NCBI RefSeq assembly: GCF_013449725.1
Contig: NZ_JACCFF010000006.1
Span: 248,001-312,000 of the forward strand
DNA: 64,000 nt
DNA from: Mycobacteroides sp. LB1
GTDB lineage: Bacteria > Actinomycetota > Actinomycetes > Mycobacteriales > Mycobacteriaceae
Direction of reading: 5' to 3'
Both the position numbers and the translations under genes were made by a program. The notes beneath the pieces are model-generated. The model saw only the letters and a list, made by a program, of their open reading frames with translations. It searched no databases and was not told the DNA's origin. The first letter of the stretch is position 1. Every line of letters begins with the position of its first letter. Positions 34,707 through 43,924 of the stretch are shown piece after piece.

Positions 34707-34973
34707 ATGAAGCGACCACGAAATGTGGCGCGAATTCTCTGCTCCGTGTTTATCGCCGGGGCTCTGGCTTCAGCGCCATTTGTGTTCCCCGATCGGGGAA
34801 CTGACACGGCCCAGGCGACTGTCTGTGCCTCCGCCGGATTCACCACCAGATGCGAGGGCGTACCGAGTTCGGCTGGGTATGGCTATGGGTACTACCCGCC
34901 CGGTGCGTACTGGGGAGCGCCGGGCTACCCGCCCCTGGCCGGGGCGGGCATCCCGATCCGTCCTATCCCTTGA
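34707..34973 (+). CDS. Small secreted Gly/Tyr/Pro-rich protein
   Basis: An 88-residue protein from the ATG at 34707, preceded by CTGGAG. The N-terminus (KRPRNVARILCSVFIAGALASAPFVF) is a signal peptide, and the mature part has two cysteines (TVCAS and TRCEG) followed by a Gly/Tyr/Pro-rich tail (YGYGYYPPGAYWGAP). Such small secreted proteins are common in mycobacteria and have no assigned function. Its 3' end overlaps the convergent lipoprotein gene by 11 bases. Confidence 0.6.
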   Translation: MKRPRNVARILCSVFIAGALASAPFVFPDRGTDTAQATVCASAGFTTRCEGVPSSAGYGYGYYPPGAYWGAPGYPPLAGAGIPIRPIP

Positions 34974-35682
34974 CGGCGTTTACGGCCTTCACGAACACAT
35001 CGGACAGGTCGTTGCGGTCGATGTCACCCATGCCCGACACCGTCACGGCGTGGTGGTCGTCGAGCTGCGCCGAGTAGGTCGTCTGCTCCATCGATTGCTC
35101 CATACCGGGAGCGCTGACCTTGATGGAGGTGGCGGTACCGGTCGTCTTTACGCCGTCGATGGCGGGCGCCTCGATCTTCTCGCCGGTGCCCTCAGCCATG
35201 CCGGCGAGCGACAGCGTGAACTTGTCGCACTCTCCGCCGCTGGTGTCTTCGGGAATCGCGTTGACCGTCTCGATCGCCGCCGCGATGATCATGTTCTTCG
35301 ACATCGGGTTCGCGGGGTCGCCGCCCTTGGTGCCGGTGACGCCTTGCATCGAGGTCCCGGTGACCTTCGGCATCGCGCCTAGCATCTTGTCGGCGCACGC
35401 CTGGGGCGTGAACGTGGCCTGCTCGAAGACGCCCTTCATCTGATCGAGCATCTGCTGGGTCACCGTGGTCTTGGGCTGCACCGTCGCGGTGTACCCGGCG
35501 GGGAACTGGTCCTTGATGGTGTCGATCTTGGCGATATCGATGCCGCTAGCGGCCGCCGCGGTGCTGGTGGCGCTGCTTGCCGAGGAGCCCGCGGACTCGT
35601 CCTTCTTGTCGTTGTTCGAACACGCCAGCAGCAGTCCGCCGGTCAGCACGACGGTGCCGATAGCGGCGAGTGAGCGATTCAT
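34963..35682 (-). CDS. Putative lipoprotein (DUF5642-like)
   Basis: A 239-residue lipoprotein with signal MNRSLAAIGTVVLTGGLLLAC and lipobox LLAC. A Ser/Ala-rich linker follows, then a globular domain starting at IDIAKIDTIKDQFPAGY with two cysteines (QACADKML and GECDKF). The FPxGY and later DDHHAVTVSG blocks resemble mycobacterial DUF5642/LpqN-like antigens. It would sit on the outer face of the membrane. Start supported by GAGGGGAATTACC upstream. Function unknown; related proteins bind lipids or other envelope components. Confidence 0.68.
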   Translation of the reverse strand: MNRSLAAIGTVVLTGGLLLACSNNDKKDESAGSSASSATSTAAAASGIDIAKIDTIKDQFPAGYTATVQPKTTVTQQMLDQMKGVFEQATFTPQACADKMLGAMPKVTGTSMQGVTGTKGGDPANPMSKNMIIAAAIETVNAIPEDTSGGECDKFTLSLAGMAEGTGEKIEAPAIDGVKTTGTATSIKVSAPGMEQSMEQTTYSAQLDDHHAVTVSGMGDIDRNDLSDVFVKAVNAVKG

Positions 35683-35741
35683 GTTGGTAATTCCCCTCTG
35701 AGCAGTGCGAATTCAGGAGCCTGGACGTAGATTCAAACATC

Positions 35742-36473
35742 GTGGCACTCGACGGCTCTACGGGATCTGCCGAACTACCGCATGAATTTGACCATACGCA
35801 CCCGGATGTGTCCGGGGGATGGTTGCGCGCGGCCACCTTCGGCGCCATGGACGGTCTGGTTACCAACACGGCGCTGGTCGCCGGTGTGGGTGCCAGCGGG
35901 CTCGATACCCACGCGATCGTGCTGACCGGTGCCGCCAGCCTGGTGGCGGGTGCGTTCTCGATGGCGCTGGGTGAGTTCACATCGGTGTCGACGTCCAATT
36001 CGCAGATCGAGCATGAGGTGAGCGTGGAACGTCGCGCCATCCAGCTGCATCCCGAGGCCGAGAAGCAGGAGCTGATGGCCATGCTCGGCGATATCGGGCT
36101 CTCGCCACAGACGGCCGCCGCGGCCGTCGACGAGATCCATCAGGACGAGAACACGGCGGTGACGATTCACCTCACCCGAGAGCTCGGGATCAACCCCAAC
36201 GACACCCCGTCGCCATGGGTGGCCGCAATTTCCTCGTTCCTGACGTTCTCGGTGGGTGCGGTGGTGCCGCTGATCCCGTTCCTGTTGGGATTCGCGTCAC
36301 TATTGGCCGGTTTGGCCTGCGGAGGGGTGGGTCTGTTGATCGCCGGATGGGTCGCCGGGCGTTTCACGGCGCGATCTCCGTGGCTGAGTGCGTTGCGGCA
36401 GTTGGCTTTTGGTGCCATCGCAATCGGGGCCACCTACGTGATAGGGCATCTGATCGGCGTCGCGGTGAATTAG
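35742..36473 (+). CDS. VIT1/CCC1 family transporter
   Basis: A 243-residue membrane protein. The first helix pair follows GWLRAATFGAMDGLVTNTALVAGVGASG, and the conserved GAFSMALGEFTSVSTSNSQ and VGAVVPLIPFLLG segments are typical of the vacuolar iron transporter family (Fe2+ or Mn2+ export from the cytosol). An acidic middle (EAEKQELMAMLGDIG) fits the cytosolic metal-binding domain. The GTG start at 35742 is short of a strong ribosome site and may be leaderless. It stands alone between a lipoprotein and an ECF transporter. Confidence 0.85.
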   Translation: MALDGSTGSAELPHEFDHTHPDVSGGWLRAATFGAMDGLVTNTALVAGVGASGLDTHAIVLTGAASLVAGAFSMALGEFTSVSTSNSQIEHEVSVERRAIQLHPEAEKQELMAMLGDIGLSPQTAAAAVDEIHQDENTAVTIHLTRELGINPNDTPSPWVAAISSFLTFSVGAVVPLIPFLLGFASLLAGLACGGVGLLIAGWVAGRFTARSPWLSALRQLAFGAIAIGATYVIGHLIGVAVN

Positions 36474-36536
36474 CGCGCCACCCCGCGAACCTGAGAATGT
36501 GCTGAGTACGGGCTGGTCGGCTGGCAGAATTGTGAA

Positions 36537-38558
36537 GTGAATTTCGCCAGGGTGCCCCTGAAACCCGATGAATTGGCTCAGGCGGCCGTCATGGCCGCGC
36601 TCACCGCTGCCATGGTCATCGTCGGGATCACCCTGCCGATCTTCGGCGCACTGCAACTGCTCGGCGCCATTCCCATGGGTCTGCTGGGTTATCGCTACCG
36701 CATCCGCGTGCTGTTGGCCGCGGCGGTGGCCGGTGGCGTCATCGCGTTTCTGCTCGCCGGGCTCGGCGGATTGATCGCCATGGGCAATTGCGTCTACATC
36801 GGTGGCCTGACCGGCGTGGTGCGCCGTCGTGGTCACGGGATGCCCGTGCTGACGGTGCTCGGGGTCATTTGCAGCGCGATCATCGCGGGTCTGGCGGTCG
36901 GTGCGCTGGCCTTGCTGAACCGGATGCGGAACTTGATCTTCGATGCCCTGCGCGCCTCGCTGGAGGGCCTGTTCAAGATGATCGGCCACCTGCCGCATCT
37001 GGAAACCGTTGGTGTGCACGCGACGAGCGCCATCGACTACGCAATACGCAACTGGGTGTGGTTCATCGGCGGCATCATCTTCGCGTTCACGTTCTTGTCG
37101 ACGATGTTCGGCTGGTGGGTGCTCTCCCGGGTGATTCGGCGACTGTCGGTGATTCCCGATGTGCACCAACTCGATCCGCCGGTATTGACCGGCGAGGTGG
37201 GGCCGGTGCCCGCCCGCCTGCGGGAGGTGAGTTTCCGCTATCCGCGCGGTGAATCCGATGCGCTGGCGCCGCTCTCGATGAACATCGACGTCGGTGAGCA
37301 TGTCGCGATCACCGGCCCCAACGGTTCGGGTAAGAGCACCTTGATGCGCATCCTGGCTGGGCGTGAACCCACCTCCGGCGAGATCGAGCGGCCGGGATCG
37401 GTGGGGCTCGGCGCCATTGGCGGCACCGCAATCGTCATGCAGCACCCGGAAAGTCAGGTGTTGGGCACGAAGGTTGCCGACGATGTGGTGTGGGGTCTGC
37501 CCGCCGATCATGAGGTCGATATCGACGGTCTGCTGCGCGAGGTCGGCCTGGAGGGGATGGGTCAACACAGCACCTCATCCCTCTCGGGTGGGGAGCTGCA
37601 ACGCCTGGCGGTGGCGTCGGCGTTGGCGCGCGACCCTGCACTGCTGGTGGCCGATGAGATCACCAGCATGGTCGATCCACAGGGGCGCCAGGATCTGCTG
37701 GGAGTGCTATCGCGGCTCACCGATCAGCACCGAATGTCCCTGGTGCACATCACGCATTTTCAGTCCGAGGCCGCCGCCGCGGACCGCGAGATCGCCCTGC
37801 GCGCGGTTAACGGAAAAACGGCGATCAGCGCGATTCAGACCGTGCCGGTGCCCACCACCACGCCTGCGAGACTCGACGTCGAAGCGCCTGTCGTTCTCGA
37901 GTTCGACGCCGTCGGTCACCAGTACGCCAGTGGAACCCCCTGGACGAAAACGGCATTGCACGAGGTGTCGTTGACCGTGCACGAGGGCGACGGTGTGCTC
38001 ATCCATGGTGGTAACGGTTCAGGAAAGTCGACGCTCGCCTGGATCGCAGCGGGTCTCACCAAACCGACGTCGGGGCAGTGCCTGTTGGATGGCAAGCCGG
38101 TATCGGATCAGGTGGGGTCGGTGGCCATCTGTTTTCAGGCCGCCCGGTTGCAGCTGCTGCGCAGCCGCGTCGATTATGAAATTGCTTCGGCGGCAGGGTT
38201 TTCAGCCCGTGACACCGACCGCGTCGTGCAGGCTCTGGCCCGCGTCGGACTCGATGCCGACCTCGTCAAGCGTCCCATCGACCAGCTCAGCGGTGGCCAG
38301 ATGCGCCGGGTGGTGCTGGCCGGGCTGCTGGCCCGTTCCCCGCGTGCCCTGATTCTCGATGAGCCGCTGGCGGGTCTGGACGCCGAGTCGCAGGCGGGCC
38401 TGCTGCGGCTGCTGATTGAGGTGCGAGAGCGTGAAAGGCTCACCATCGTGGTGATCTCGCATGACTTCGATGGCATGCAGGACCTGTGTCCGCGGACGGT
38501 GCATCTGCAATCCGGTGTGCTATTGCCGGAGTCAGTGGCGTCAGGGGATCGGTCATGA
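36537..38558 (+). CDS. Fused ECF-type transporter: membrane domain plus two ABC ATPases (Rv2326c-like)
   Basis: A 673-residue fusion. Residues 1-210 hold about five membrane helices resembling an S-component. The first ATPase has GPNGSGKST, LSGGELQRLAV and LLVADEITSMVD; the second has GGNGSGKST, LSGGQMRRVVL and ALILDEPLAGLD. With the T-component gene that overlaps by four bases, all four ECF modules are present in two polypeptides. The first Walker B region has DEITSM where DEP is usual. ECF transporters import vitamins or metals; the substrate here is unknown. The GTG start gives a good first helix. M. tuberculosis has the same pair (Rv2326c/Rv2325c, from memory). Confidence 0.87.
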   Translation: MNFARVPLKPDELAQAAVMAALTAAMVIVGITLPIFGALQLLGAIPMGLLGYRYRIRVLLAAAVAGGVIAFLLAGLGGLIAMGNCVYIGGLTGVVRRRGHGMPVLTVLGVICSAIIAGLAVGALALLNRMRNLIFDALRASLEGLFKMIGHLPHLETVGVHATSAIDYAIRNWVWFIGGIIFAFTFLSTMFGWWVLSRVIRRLSVIPDVHQLDPPVLTGEVGPVPARLREVSFRYPRGESDALAPLSMNIDVGEHVAITGPNGSGKSTLMRILAGREPTSGEIERPGSVGLGAIGGTAIVMQHPESQVLGTKVADDVVWGLPADHEVDIDGLLREVGLEGMGQHSTSSLSGGELQRLAVASALARDPALLVADEITSMVDPQGRQDLLGVLSRLTDQHRMSLVHITHFQSEAAAADREIALRAVNGKTAISAIQTVPVPTTTPARLDVEAPVVLEFDAVGHQYASGTPWTKTALHEVSLTVHEGDGVLIHGGNGSGKSTLAWIAAGLTKPTSGQCLLDGKPVSDQVGSVAICFQAARLQLLRSRVDYEIASAAGFSARDTDRVVQALARVGLDADLVKRPIDQLSGGQMRRVVLAGLLARSPRALILDEPLAGLDAESQAGLLRLLIEVRERERLTIVVISHDFDGMQDLCPRTVHLQSGVLLPESVASGDRS

Positions 38559-39358
38559 CAACGCGTGCTCCGCGCCGTCCGGTGGTATTGCTGCGCCCGG
38601 TCCCCGGTACTTCGACGATCCATGAGCTGTGGGCGGGTACCAAACTTATTGCGGTATTCCTTATTTCGGTGCTGTTGACGTTGTTCCCCACCTGGACGGC
38701 GATCGGCGCGGTGGCCGGGATAGTGGTCCTTACCGCGTGGTTGGCGCGTATCCCTCGCGGAGCGGTGCCCACCATTCCGCTCTGGATGGTGGCCTTGGTG
38801 ATCGGTGGCAGCCTCACGGTGTTCTTCAGCGGAGGGCCGCCCTTCTGGCATATCGGCGGGCTGACCATCGGATTCCACGGTGTGCTCGCGGTGGCCCGGA
38901 CGACCGCGGTCGCGATGGTGCTGCTCGGTGCGGGAGCGATGGTGTCGTGGACGACGAATGTCTCCGAAATCGCACCCGCCGTCGCGGTGCTGGGGCGACC
39001 GTTGAAGGTCTTCGGGATTCCGGTCGACGAGCGTGCAGCCACGCTGGCATTGTCGCTGCGATCATTCCCCATGCTTTTCGACGAGTTCCGGGTGCTGATC
39101 GCAGCCCGTAGATTGCGTCCTCCTCAGGTGCGCGAGGGTCGACGCGGGCTGAGCTGGGTGGCCGAGGTTGTCGACTTGATCACTGCGGCAATCACCGTCG
39201 CCTTGCGGCGTGCCTCGGAGATGGGGGATGCCATCACGGCACGCGGTGGCACCGGACAGATCGCGGCACATCCGGCGCGGCCCGGTCTGCGGGATGCGGT
39301 CGCCTTGTTGGTAGTCATTGCGATCGGGACCGCGGTCGTATTTTTCGAGGTGCTGTAG
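38555..39358 (+). CDS. ECF transporter transmembrane (T) component, CbiQ/EcfT-like
   Basis: A protein of 267 residues from the ATG at 38555, which overlaps the preceding stop. It has about five membrane segments (LIAVFLISVLLTLFPTW, TIPLWMVALVIGGSLTVFF, VALLVVIAIGTAVVFF) and the coupling helix region ARRLRPPQVREGRRGLSW, where EcfT proteins carry the Ala-Arg-Gly type motifs that dock the ATPases. It completes the ECF transporter with the fusion upstream. Substrate unknown. Confidence 0.85.
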   Translation: MTTRAPRRPVVLLRPVPGTSTIHELWAGTKLIAVFLISVLLTLFPTWTAIGAVAGIVVLTAWLARIPRGAVPTIPLWMVALVIGGSLTVFFSGGPPFWHIGGLTIGFHGVLAVARTTAVAMVLLGAGAMVSWTTNVSEIAPAVAVLGRPLKVFGIPVDERAATLALSLRSFPMLFDEFRVLIAARRLRPPQVREGRRGLSWVAEVVDLITAAITVALRRASEMGDAITARGGTGQIAAHPARPGLRDAVALLVVIAIGTAVVFFEVL

Positions 39359-39437
39359 CGCGGGACTTGATGTCGAATGTGCGGATTGTGTCGATTTTTG
39401 GCTGAGTTTCGACACTATTGGCACACTCGGCGCGGGG

Positions 39438-40700
39438 CTACCGCTCGAGAGCCCTGTTCGCGGCCTGCTGTGCCTGTTGCAGTGCGGTGTGAACATCGAG
39501 GCGGCCCAGGAACATCTCCGCGAAATACGGTTTCAGCGCGGCGAATCCGGCCCCGAATCCTTGGCCACCCGGGGCCGCGATCTGTGCACCGTTCAACACC
39601 TCGAAGAACGGGCCGACATCGACACCCTTGTCGGCCCAGTGCTGAAGGTATGGCTCGCGTGCGGTCAGCACGGCGGGTATGGCCGAGCCGCTGCGGCCCA
39701 AGGATGAGTTCCCGTCGGTGCTGCCCATCCAGGCCAGCACCCTCTTGACGGCCTCGGGATGCGGTGAGGACGAGTTCGCGGCGGCCACAATGCCGTTGGT
39801 AACGCTGACGCGGCCCTCCGGGCCCGCCGGCATCATCGCCACACCCCAGGGGAAGGTCGCGTTCTGTTGGATCTGGGCCAGGTTGTAGGTGCCCGACTGA
39901 AAGAGCGCCATCCGTCCCTGCAGGAACTGGTTGCGGGAGAAGTCGTTGTTGTCGTTGGTATCGGCGGCCGACGGCGCCACCTTGTCGACGTTGATGAGGT
40001 CGACGAGGTATCTGAACGCCATCTCGGCCTGGGGATTGGCGAACGCGAACTTGTCGTCCTGCTGGAAGACGGCACCCGCCGATCCCAGGTAGTTCAGGTA
40101 GATGCCTTGTAAGTCGTTGGCGGCGTTGTATGCCCAGTGTCCGGGCCCGGTGAGCCGGTGCAGCATCGGGCGCAGGGTGTCGACGGCGGGGTCGGCGTCC
40201 CACCGTAGATCCGCGAGCTCGTCCGGGTCGACCTGCGCCTCGTCGAGCAGGTTCTTGTTGTAGTACAGGGCAATCCCGGCGTCGCTGAGCTGGGGGACAC
40301 CCCAGAGCTTGCCTGCTCGGGTGAACTGCGTGACGACGGACGGATCCCAGTCGGCTTGCGGGTCAACGGGGATCAGATTGCCGGTGTCGGCGTAGTCGGA
40401 CAGGTAGGCGTTACTGAGCCAGAAGATGTCGTCGGCGCCGCGCCCGGCCACATCGGTGCGCAGGGAGTTGAAGTAGCCCGCATAGGACGTCACCGTGGTC
40501 ACCACGGTTATGTCGGGATTGCGCCGGGTGAACTCATCGAAGGAGCTGCGGTAGGCGTTGGCCACCTGCTCATCCCACACCCGCACGGTGACAACCGTTT
40601 TCCCATGCGGTGTCTTGGGAATCCCGAGCCATGCCGCAAGTCCGAAGAGCAGCAGGGCGACCAGCCCGAGGGTGAGGACGGCGCGGGTGGAGGATTTCAT
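39438..40700 (-). CDS. uspC: Sugar ABC transporter substrate-binding protein (UspC-like)
   Basis: A 420-residue extracellular solute-binding protein of family 1. The N-terminal hydrophobic segment (TLGLVALLLFGLAAWLGI) has no lipobox cysteine, so the protein is probably held by an uncleaved anchor, not by a lipid. The ligand-binding core has GKLWGVPQLSDAGIALYYNK and VAANSSSPHPEAVKRVL. Order and neighbours (uspA, uspB, then tldD) match M. tuberculosis uspABC, whose binding protein takes amino sugars. The start ATG at 40700 shares its base with the uspB stop; a longer ORF upstream was rejected because it lies in uspB. Confidence 0.85.
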   Translation of the reverse strand: MKSSTRAVLTLGLVALLLFGLAAWLGIPKTPHGKTVVTVRVWDEQVANAYRSSFDEFTRRNPDITVVTTVTSYAGYFNSLRTDVAGRGADDIFWLSNAYLSDYADTGNLIPVDPQADWDPSVVTQFTRAGKLWGVPQLSDAGIALYYNKNLLDEAQVDPDELADLRWDADPAVDTLRPMLHRLTGPGHWAYNAANDLQGIYLNYLGSAGAVFQQDDKFAFANPQAEMAFRYLVDLINVDKVAPSAADTNDNNDFSRNQFLQGRMALFQSGTYNLAQIQQNATFPWGVAMMPAGPEGRVSVTNGIVAAANSSSPHPEAVKRVLAWMGSTDGNSSLGRSGSAIPAVLTAREPYLQHWADKGVDVGPFFEVLNGAQIAAPGGQGFGAGFAALKPYFAEMFLGRLDVHTALQQAQQAANRALER

Positions 40701-41515
40701 CACTTGAGTCCGGACAGGGTGATGGAACGGACGATGTACTTCTGGAATGCCACGAAGAGGATCACCAGCGGCACGGTCGCCACGGTGGTCGCCGCCATCA
40801 CGATGGGCCACTGCGCATTGAACTGGGATTGCAGCCCGGCCGTCGCCACGGTGAGCACCCGCCAGGTGCCTCCGCTGGTGATCACCAACGGCCACATGAA
40901 GTTGTTCCATTGCGAGACCACGGTGATGAGGGTCAGCGTGATGAGGATCGGACGGCTTATCGGCACCACCACATGCCACAGGATGTCGAGGGTGTTGGCG
41001 CCGTCGAGGCGGGCCGCCCGAATCAGGTCGTCGGGAATGGTGCGGAAGTGTTCACGCAGCAGGAAGATCGCATAGGGCGAACCGAATATGAACGGGATGA
41101 CCAATGCCCAGAACGTGTTCCGCAATCCGACCTGAGTGAGCATCAGATACATCGGCACCACGGTCACTGTCGCCGGGATCATCAGCGTGGCCAGATACAC
41201 CCAGAACAGTCCGTCGCGTCCCGGGAATTGCAGGCGCGCAAAGGCGTATGCGGCGAGCACGGAGAACGTCAGTTGACCGATCACGATGATCGCCGTCATC
41301 AACACCGTCACCAGGGCCGCGCGCCCGAACCCGGCATCGGCCAGGCCGGTGTAGTTGGCGACCGTGAACGGATTCGGCGCCGCTAGCGGAGAGTCGGTGG
41401 CGAACTGCCGCGTCGACTTCAGTGATGCCGAGACCGCCAACAGGAACGGGCCCAGCGTGATCGCGGCGCCGACGGTCAGCAGCAGATACACCAGAGCATT
41501 CCTAGACCAGGTCAT
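40700..41515 (-). CDS. uspB: Sugar ABC transporter permease, MalG type (UspB-like)
   Basis: A 271-residue permease with six membrane helices and the cytoplasmic EAA-type loop IRAARLDGANTLDILWHVVVP that docks the ATPase. Helices such as LLLTVGAAITLGPFLLAVSAS and VTVVPMYLMLTQVG match the MalG/UgpE group. It overlaps uspA by 14 bases. No ATPase gene lies in the cluster, so a shared ATPase encoded elsewhere must energise it, as is known for several carbohydrate ABC importers. Confidence 0.88.
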   Translation of the reverse strand: MTWSRNALVYLLLTVGAAITLGPFLLAVSASLKSTRQFATDSPLAAPNPFTVANYTGLADAGFGRAALVTVLMTAIIVIGQLTFSVLAAYAFARLQFPGRDGLFWVYLATLMIPATVTVVPMYLMLTQVGLRNTFWALVIPFIFGSPYAIFLLREHFRTIPDDLIRAARLDGANTLDILWHVVVPISRPILITLTLITVVSQWNNFMWPLVITSGGTWRVLTVATAGLQSQFNAQWPIVMAATTVATVPLVILFVAFQKYIVRSITLSGLK

Positions 41516-42368
41516 AGCTCACCCGGGTCCGGAAGTAGCGGTGCTGAATCACCGTGATGGTGACCAGGATCAGGAACAGGATCAGCGACATGGCGGCCGA
41601 GCGTCCGACATGGGCAGACTCGAACGCCTCGGCGTACACGCGGTGCGCGGCCAGGTCGGTGCGGTTCTGCGGGCCGCCGCTGGTGAGCGCGTACACGGTG
41701 TCGAAGGTCTGCACCGCGCTCACCACACCGGTGACAAGGACGAAGAAGAACGTGGGCCGCAGCATCGGCAGGGTTATCCGGCGGAACCGCTGCCACGACG
41801 TCGCGCCGTCCACCCGGGCGGCGTTGTGCACATCGCCGGGGATAGCCAACAGACCCGCCATGAAGAACAGCGCCACGTAGCCGACGTTGGTCCACACACT
41901 GACCGTCGCCACCACCGGCAGCGCCAGGTTCGGGTCGGTGAGCCATTCGATGCGTTGCCCCAGCAGCGCGTTGATCGCACCATCGGTGGGCGCCAGCATC
42001 CAATGCCACAGCACGCCGATGGCCAACGGCGCACAGATCCACGGGATGACGTAGATGGTCCGGAAGAGCACGGTGCCGGGCAGGCCGCGCACCAGCAGCG
42101 TCGCCGCAGCCAGCCCGAGCGCCGTCTGCACCGGAATCACCAGCGCCACGAAGAGCAGCGTCACCAGCAGGGAATGGCCGAAGGCGCCATCGGAGAACAC
42201 CGAACGCCAGTTGTCCAGGCCGACGAACTCGATGGGGCCCAGCAGATCCCAGCGGCACAGGCTCAGCCACATCACCACCAGGATGGGCAGCAGCAGAAAC
42301 GCCGCCACCCCGAACAGGCTCGGGGCCAGCAGTCCGTACGCGACGGCTGTCTGCCGGGAGCGTGTCAC
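41502..42368 (-). CDS. uspA: Sugar ABC transporter permease, MalF type (UspA-like)
   Basis: A 288-residue permease with six membrane helices (for example AYGLLAPSLFGVAAFLLLPIL at the N-terminus) and the EAA loop NAARVDGATSWQRFRRITLP. It pairs with the downstream permease. The cluster reads uspA-uspB-uspC on the minus strand, divergent from tldD with about 40 bases between the starts. Import of an amino sugar or cell-wall fragment is known for the mycobacterial counterpart and is assumed here. Confidence 0.88.
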   Translation of the reverse strand: MTRSRQTAVAYGLLAPSLFGVAAFLLLPILVVMWLSLCRWDLLGPIEFVGLDNWRSVFSDGAFGHSLLVTLLFVALVIPVQTALGLAAATLLVRGLPGTVLFRTIYVIPWICAPLAIGVLWHWMLAPTDGAINALLGQRIEWLTDPNLALPVVATVSVWTNVGYVALFFMAGLLAIPGDVHNAARVDGATSWQRFRRITLPMLRPTFFFVLVTGVVSAVQTFDTVYALTSGGPQNRTDLAAHRVYAEAFESAHVGRSAAMSLILFLILVTITVIQHRYFRTRVSYDLV

Positions 42369-42409
42369 TGGGACATTAAACCGTGGACAGCGTAGGTACG
42401 GTTGAGCGC

Positions 42410-43924
42410 GTGACTCGGTCCGTAGATCCTGATTTCCTGGCGCTACCCCGCGCCGAACTTGCCGACGCCGCCCTGAACGCGGCGCGCACCGCTGGCGCCA
42501 GCTATGCCGACCTGCGCATCCATCGGCTGATCAACGAGGAGCTGGTGCTTCGCGATGAGCAAGTGGAGACGGCGGTATCGGGACGCACCATCGGTTTGGC
42601 GGTGCGGGTGATCGTCGACGGCACCTGGGGATTCGCCTCCCACGTGCAGCTCGACATGACGGCCGCTGCCGAGACCGCGCGCCGGGCCGTGGCCGTCGCG
42701 CGCGGACTGCACAGCCTGAACCGCGAACGCGTCGAGCTGGCGGCGGAGCCGGTCTATGCCGACGTTCAGTGGGTGTCCGAATACGAGATCGACCCGTTCC
42801 AGGTGGCGCAGGCCGACAAGATCGCGGTGCTGCAGGAGTATTCGGGGCGGCTGCTGGCCTCCGACGGGGTGGACCACGCCTCGGCGACGCTGACGGCGGT
42901 CAAGGAGCAGACCTTCTACGCCGACACCTTCGGCTCGTCGATCACCCAGCAGCGGGTCCGGGTCATGTCGCAGCTGGACGCGATCGCCGTCGACGCCGCT
43001 ACCGGGTCCTTCGAAACCATGCGCACCCTGGCCCCGCCGATGGGCCGCGGCTGGGAAGCCATCGGTAGCGACGGGGTGTGGGACTGGAGCACCGAGCTGC
43101 GCGAGATCCCCGAGCTGCTTACCGAGAAGGTGAAGGCACCCAGCGTTGTCGCGGGCCCCACCGACCTGGTGATTGATCCGACCAACCTGTGGCTGACCAT
43201 TCACGAATCCATCGGCCACGCCACCGAATACGACAGGGCCATCGGCTATGAGGCCGCCTACGCGGGCACCTCCTTCGCGACTCCCGACAAGCTCGGCACC
43301 ATGAAGTACGGCTCGCCCGTCATGAATGTCACCGCCGACCGCAACGAGCGGCACGGGCTTGCCTCGGTGGGATACGACGACGAGGGGGTGGCCTCGCAGC
43401 GCTGGGATCTGGTGCGCGACGGCATCTTCGTCGGGTACCAGCTGGACCGGGTGTTCGCACCACGGCTGGGGCAGGAGCGCTCTAACGGCTGCTCGTACGC
43501 CGACTCGCCGCACCACGTGCCCATCCAGCGCATGGCTAACGTGTCGCTGCTGGCCTCCCCGGATGAGCGCAGCACCGACGATCTGATCTCCGGCGTGGAG
43601 GACGGCATCTACATCGTCGGCGACAAGTCGTGGTCAATCGATATGCAGCGCTACAACTTCCAGTTCACCGGGCAACGGTTCTTCCGCATCCGCGGCGGCA
43701 AGCTGGACGGGCAGCTGCGCGATGTCGCCTACCAGGCCACCACCACCGATTTCTGGGGGTCGATGGAAGCCGTTGGCGGGCAATCGACCTGGCGTCTGGG
43801 GGGAGCGTTCAACTGCGGTAAGGCCCAGCCCGGGCAGGTGGCGGCGGTGAGCCATGGCTGCCCGTCGGCACTGTTCCGCGGCGTCAGCGTGCTGAACACC
43901 AAGCAGGAAGGTGGTGCCGCATGA
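42410..43924 (+). CDS. tldD: Metallopeptidase subunit TldD
   Basis: A 504-residue TldD/PmbA family protein with the zinc motif HESIGH (H265-E266 and H270). GTG at 42410 is chosen because the family-like sequence begins there; an in-frame ATG at 42383 adds nine residues. TldD and TldE form a heterodimeric zinc protease that degrades unfolded peptides and matures some ribosomal peptides such as microcin B17. Only TldD carries the metal site. The stop overlaps the ATG of tldE. No obvious peptide precursor gene is nearby. Confidence 0.92.
   Translation: MTRSVDPDFLALPRAELADAALNAARTAGASYADLRIHRLINEELVLRDEQVETAVSGRTIGLAVRVIVDGTWGFASHVQLDMTAAAETARRAVAVARGLHSLNRERVELAAEPVYADVQWVSEYEIDPFQVAQADKIAVLQEYSGRLLASDGVDHASATLTAVKEQTFYADTFGSSITQQRVRVMSQLDAIAVDAATGSFETMRTLAPPMGRGWEAIGSDGVWDWSTELREIPELLTEKVKAPSVVAGPTDLVIDPTNLWLTIHESIGHATEYDRAIGYEAAYAGTSFATPDKLGTMKYGSPVMNVTADRNERHGLASVGYDDEGVASQRWDLVRDGIFVGYQLDRVFAPRLGQERSNGCSYADSPHHVPIQRMANVSLLASPDERSTDDLISGVEDGIYIVGDKSWSIDMQRYNFQFTGQRFFRIRGGKLDGQLRDVAYQATTTDFWGSMEAVGGQSTWRLGGAFNCGKAQPGQVAAVSHGCPSALFRGVSVLNTKQEGGAA

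Noticed and set aside
36300..37568. 422-aa minus-strand frame
   Set aside because: Antisense to the ECF fusion gene; His/Gln/Arg-rich composition typical of a shadow frame.
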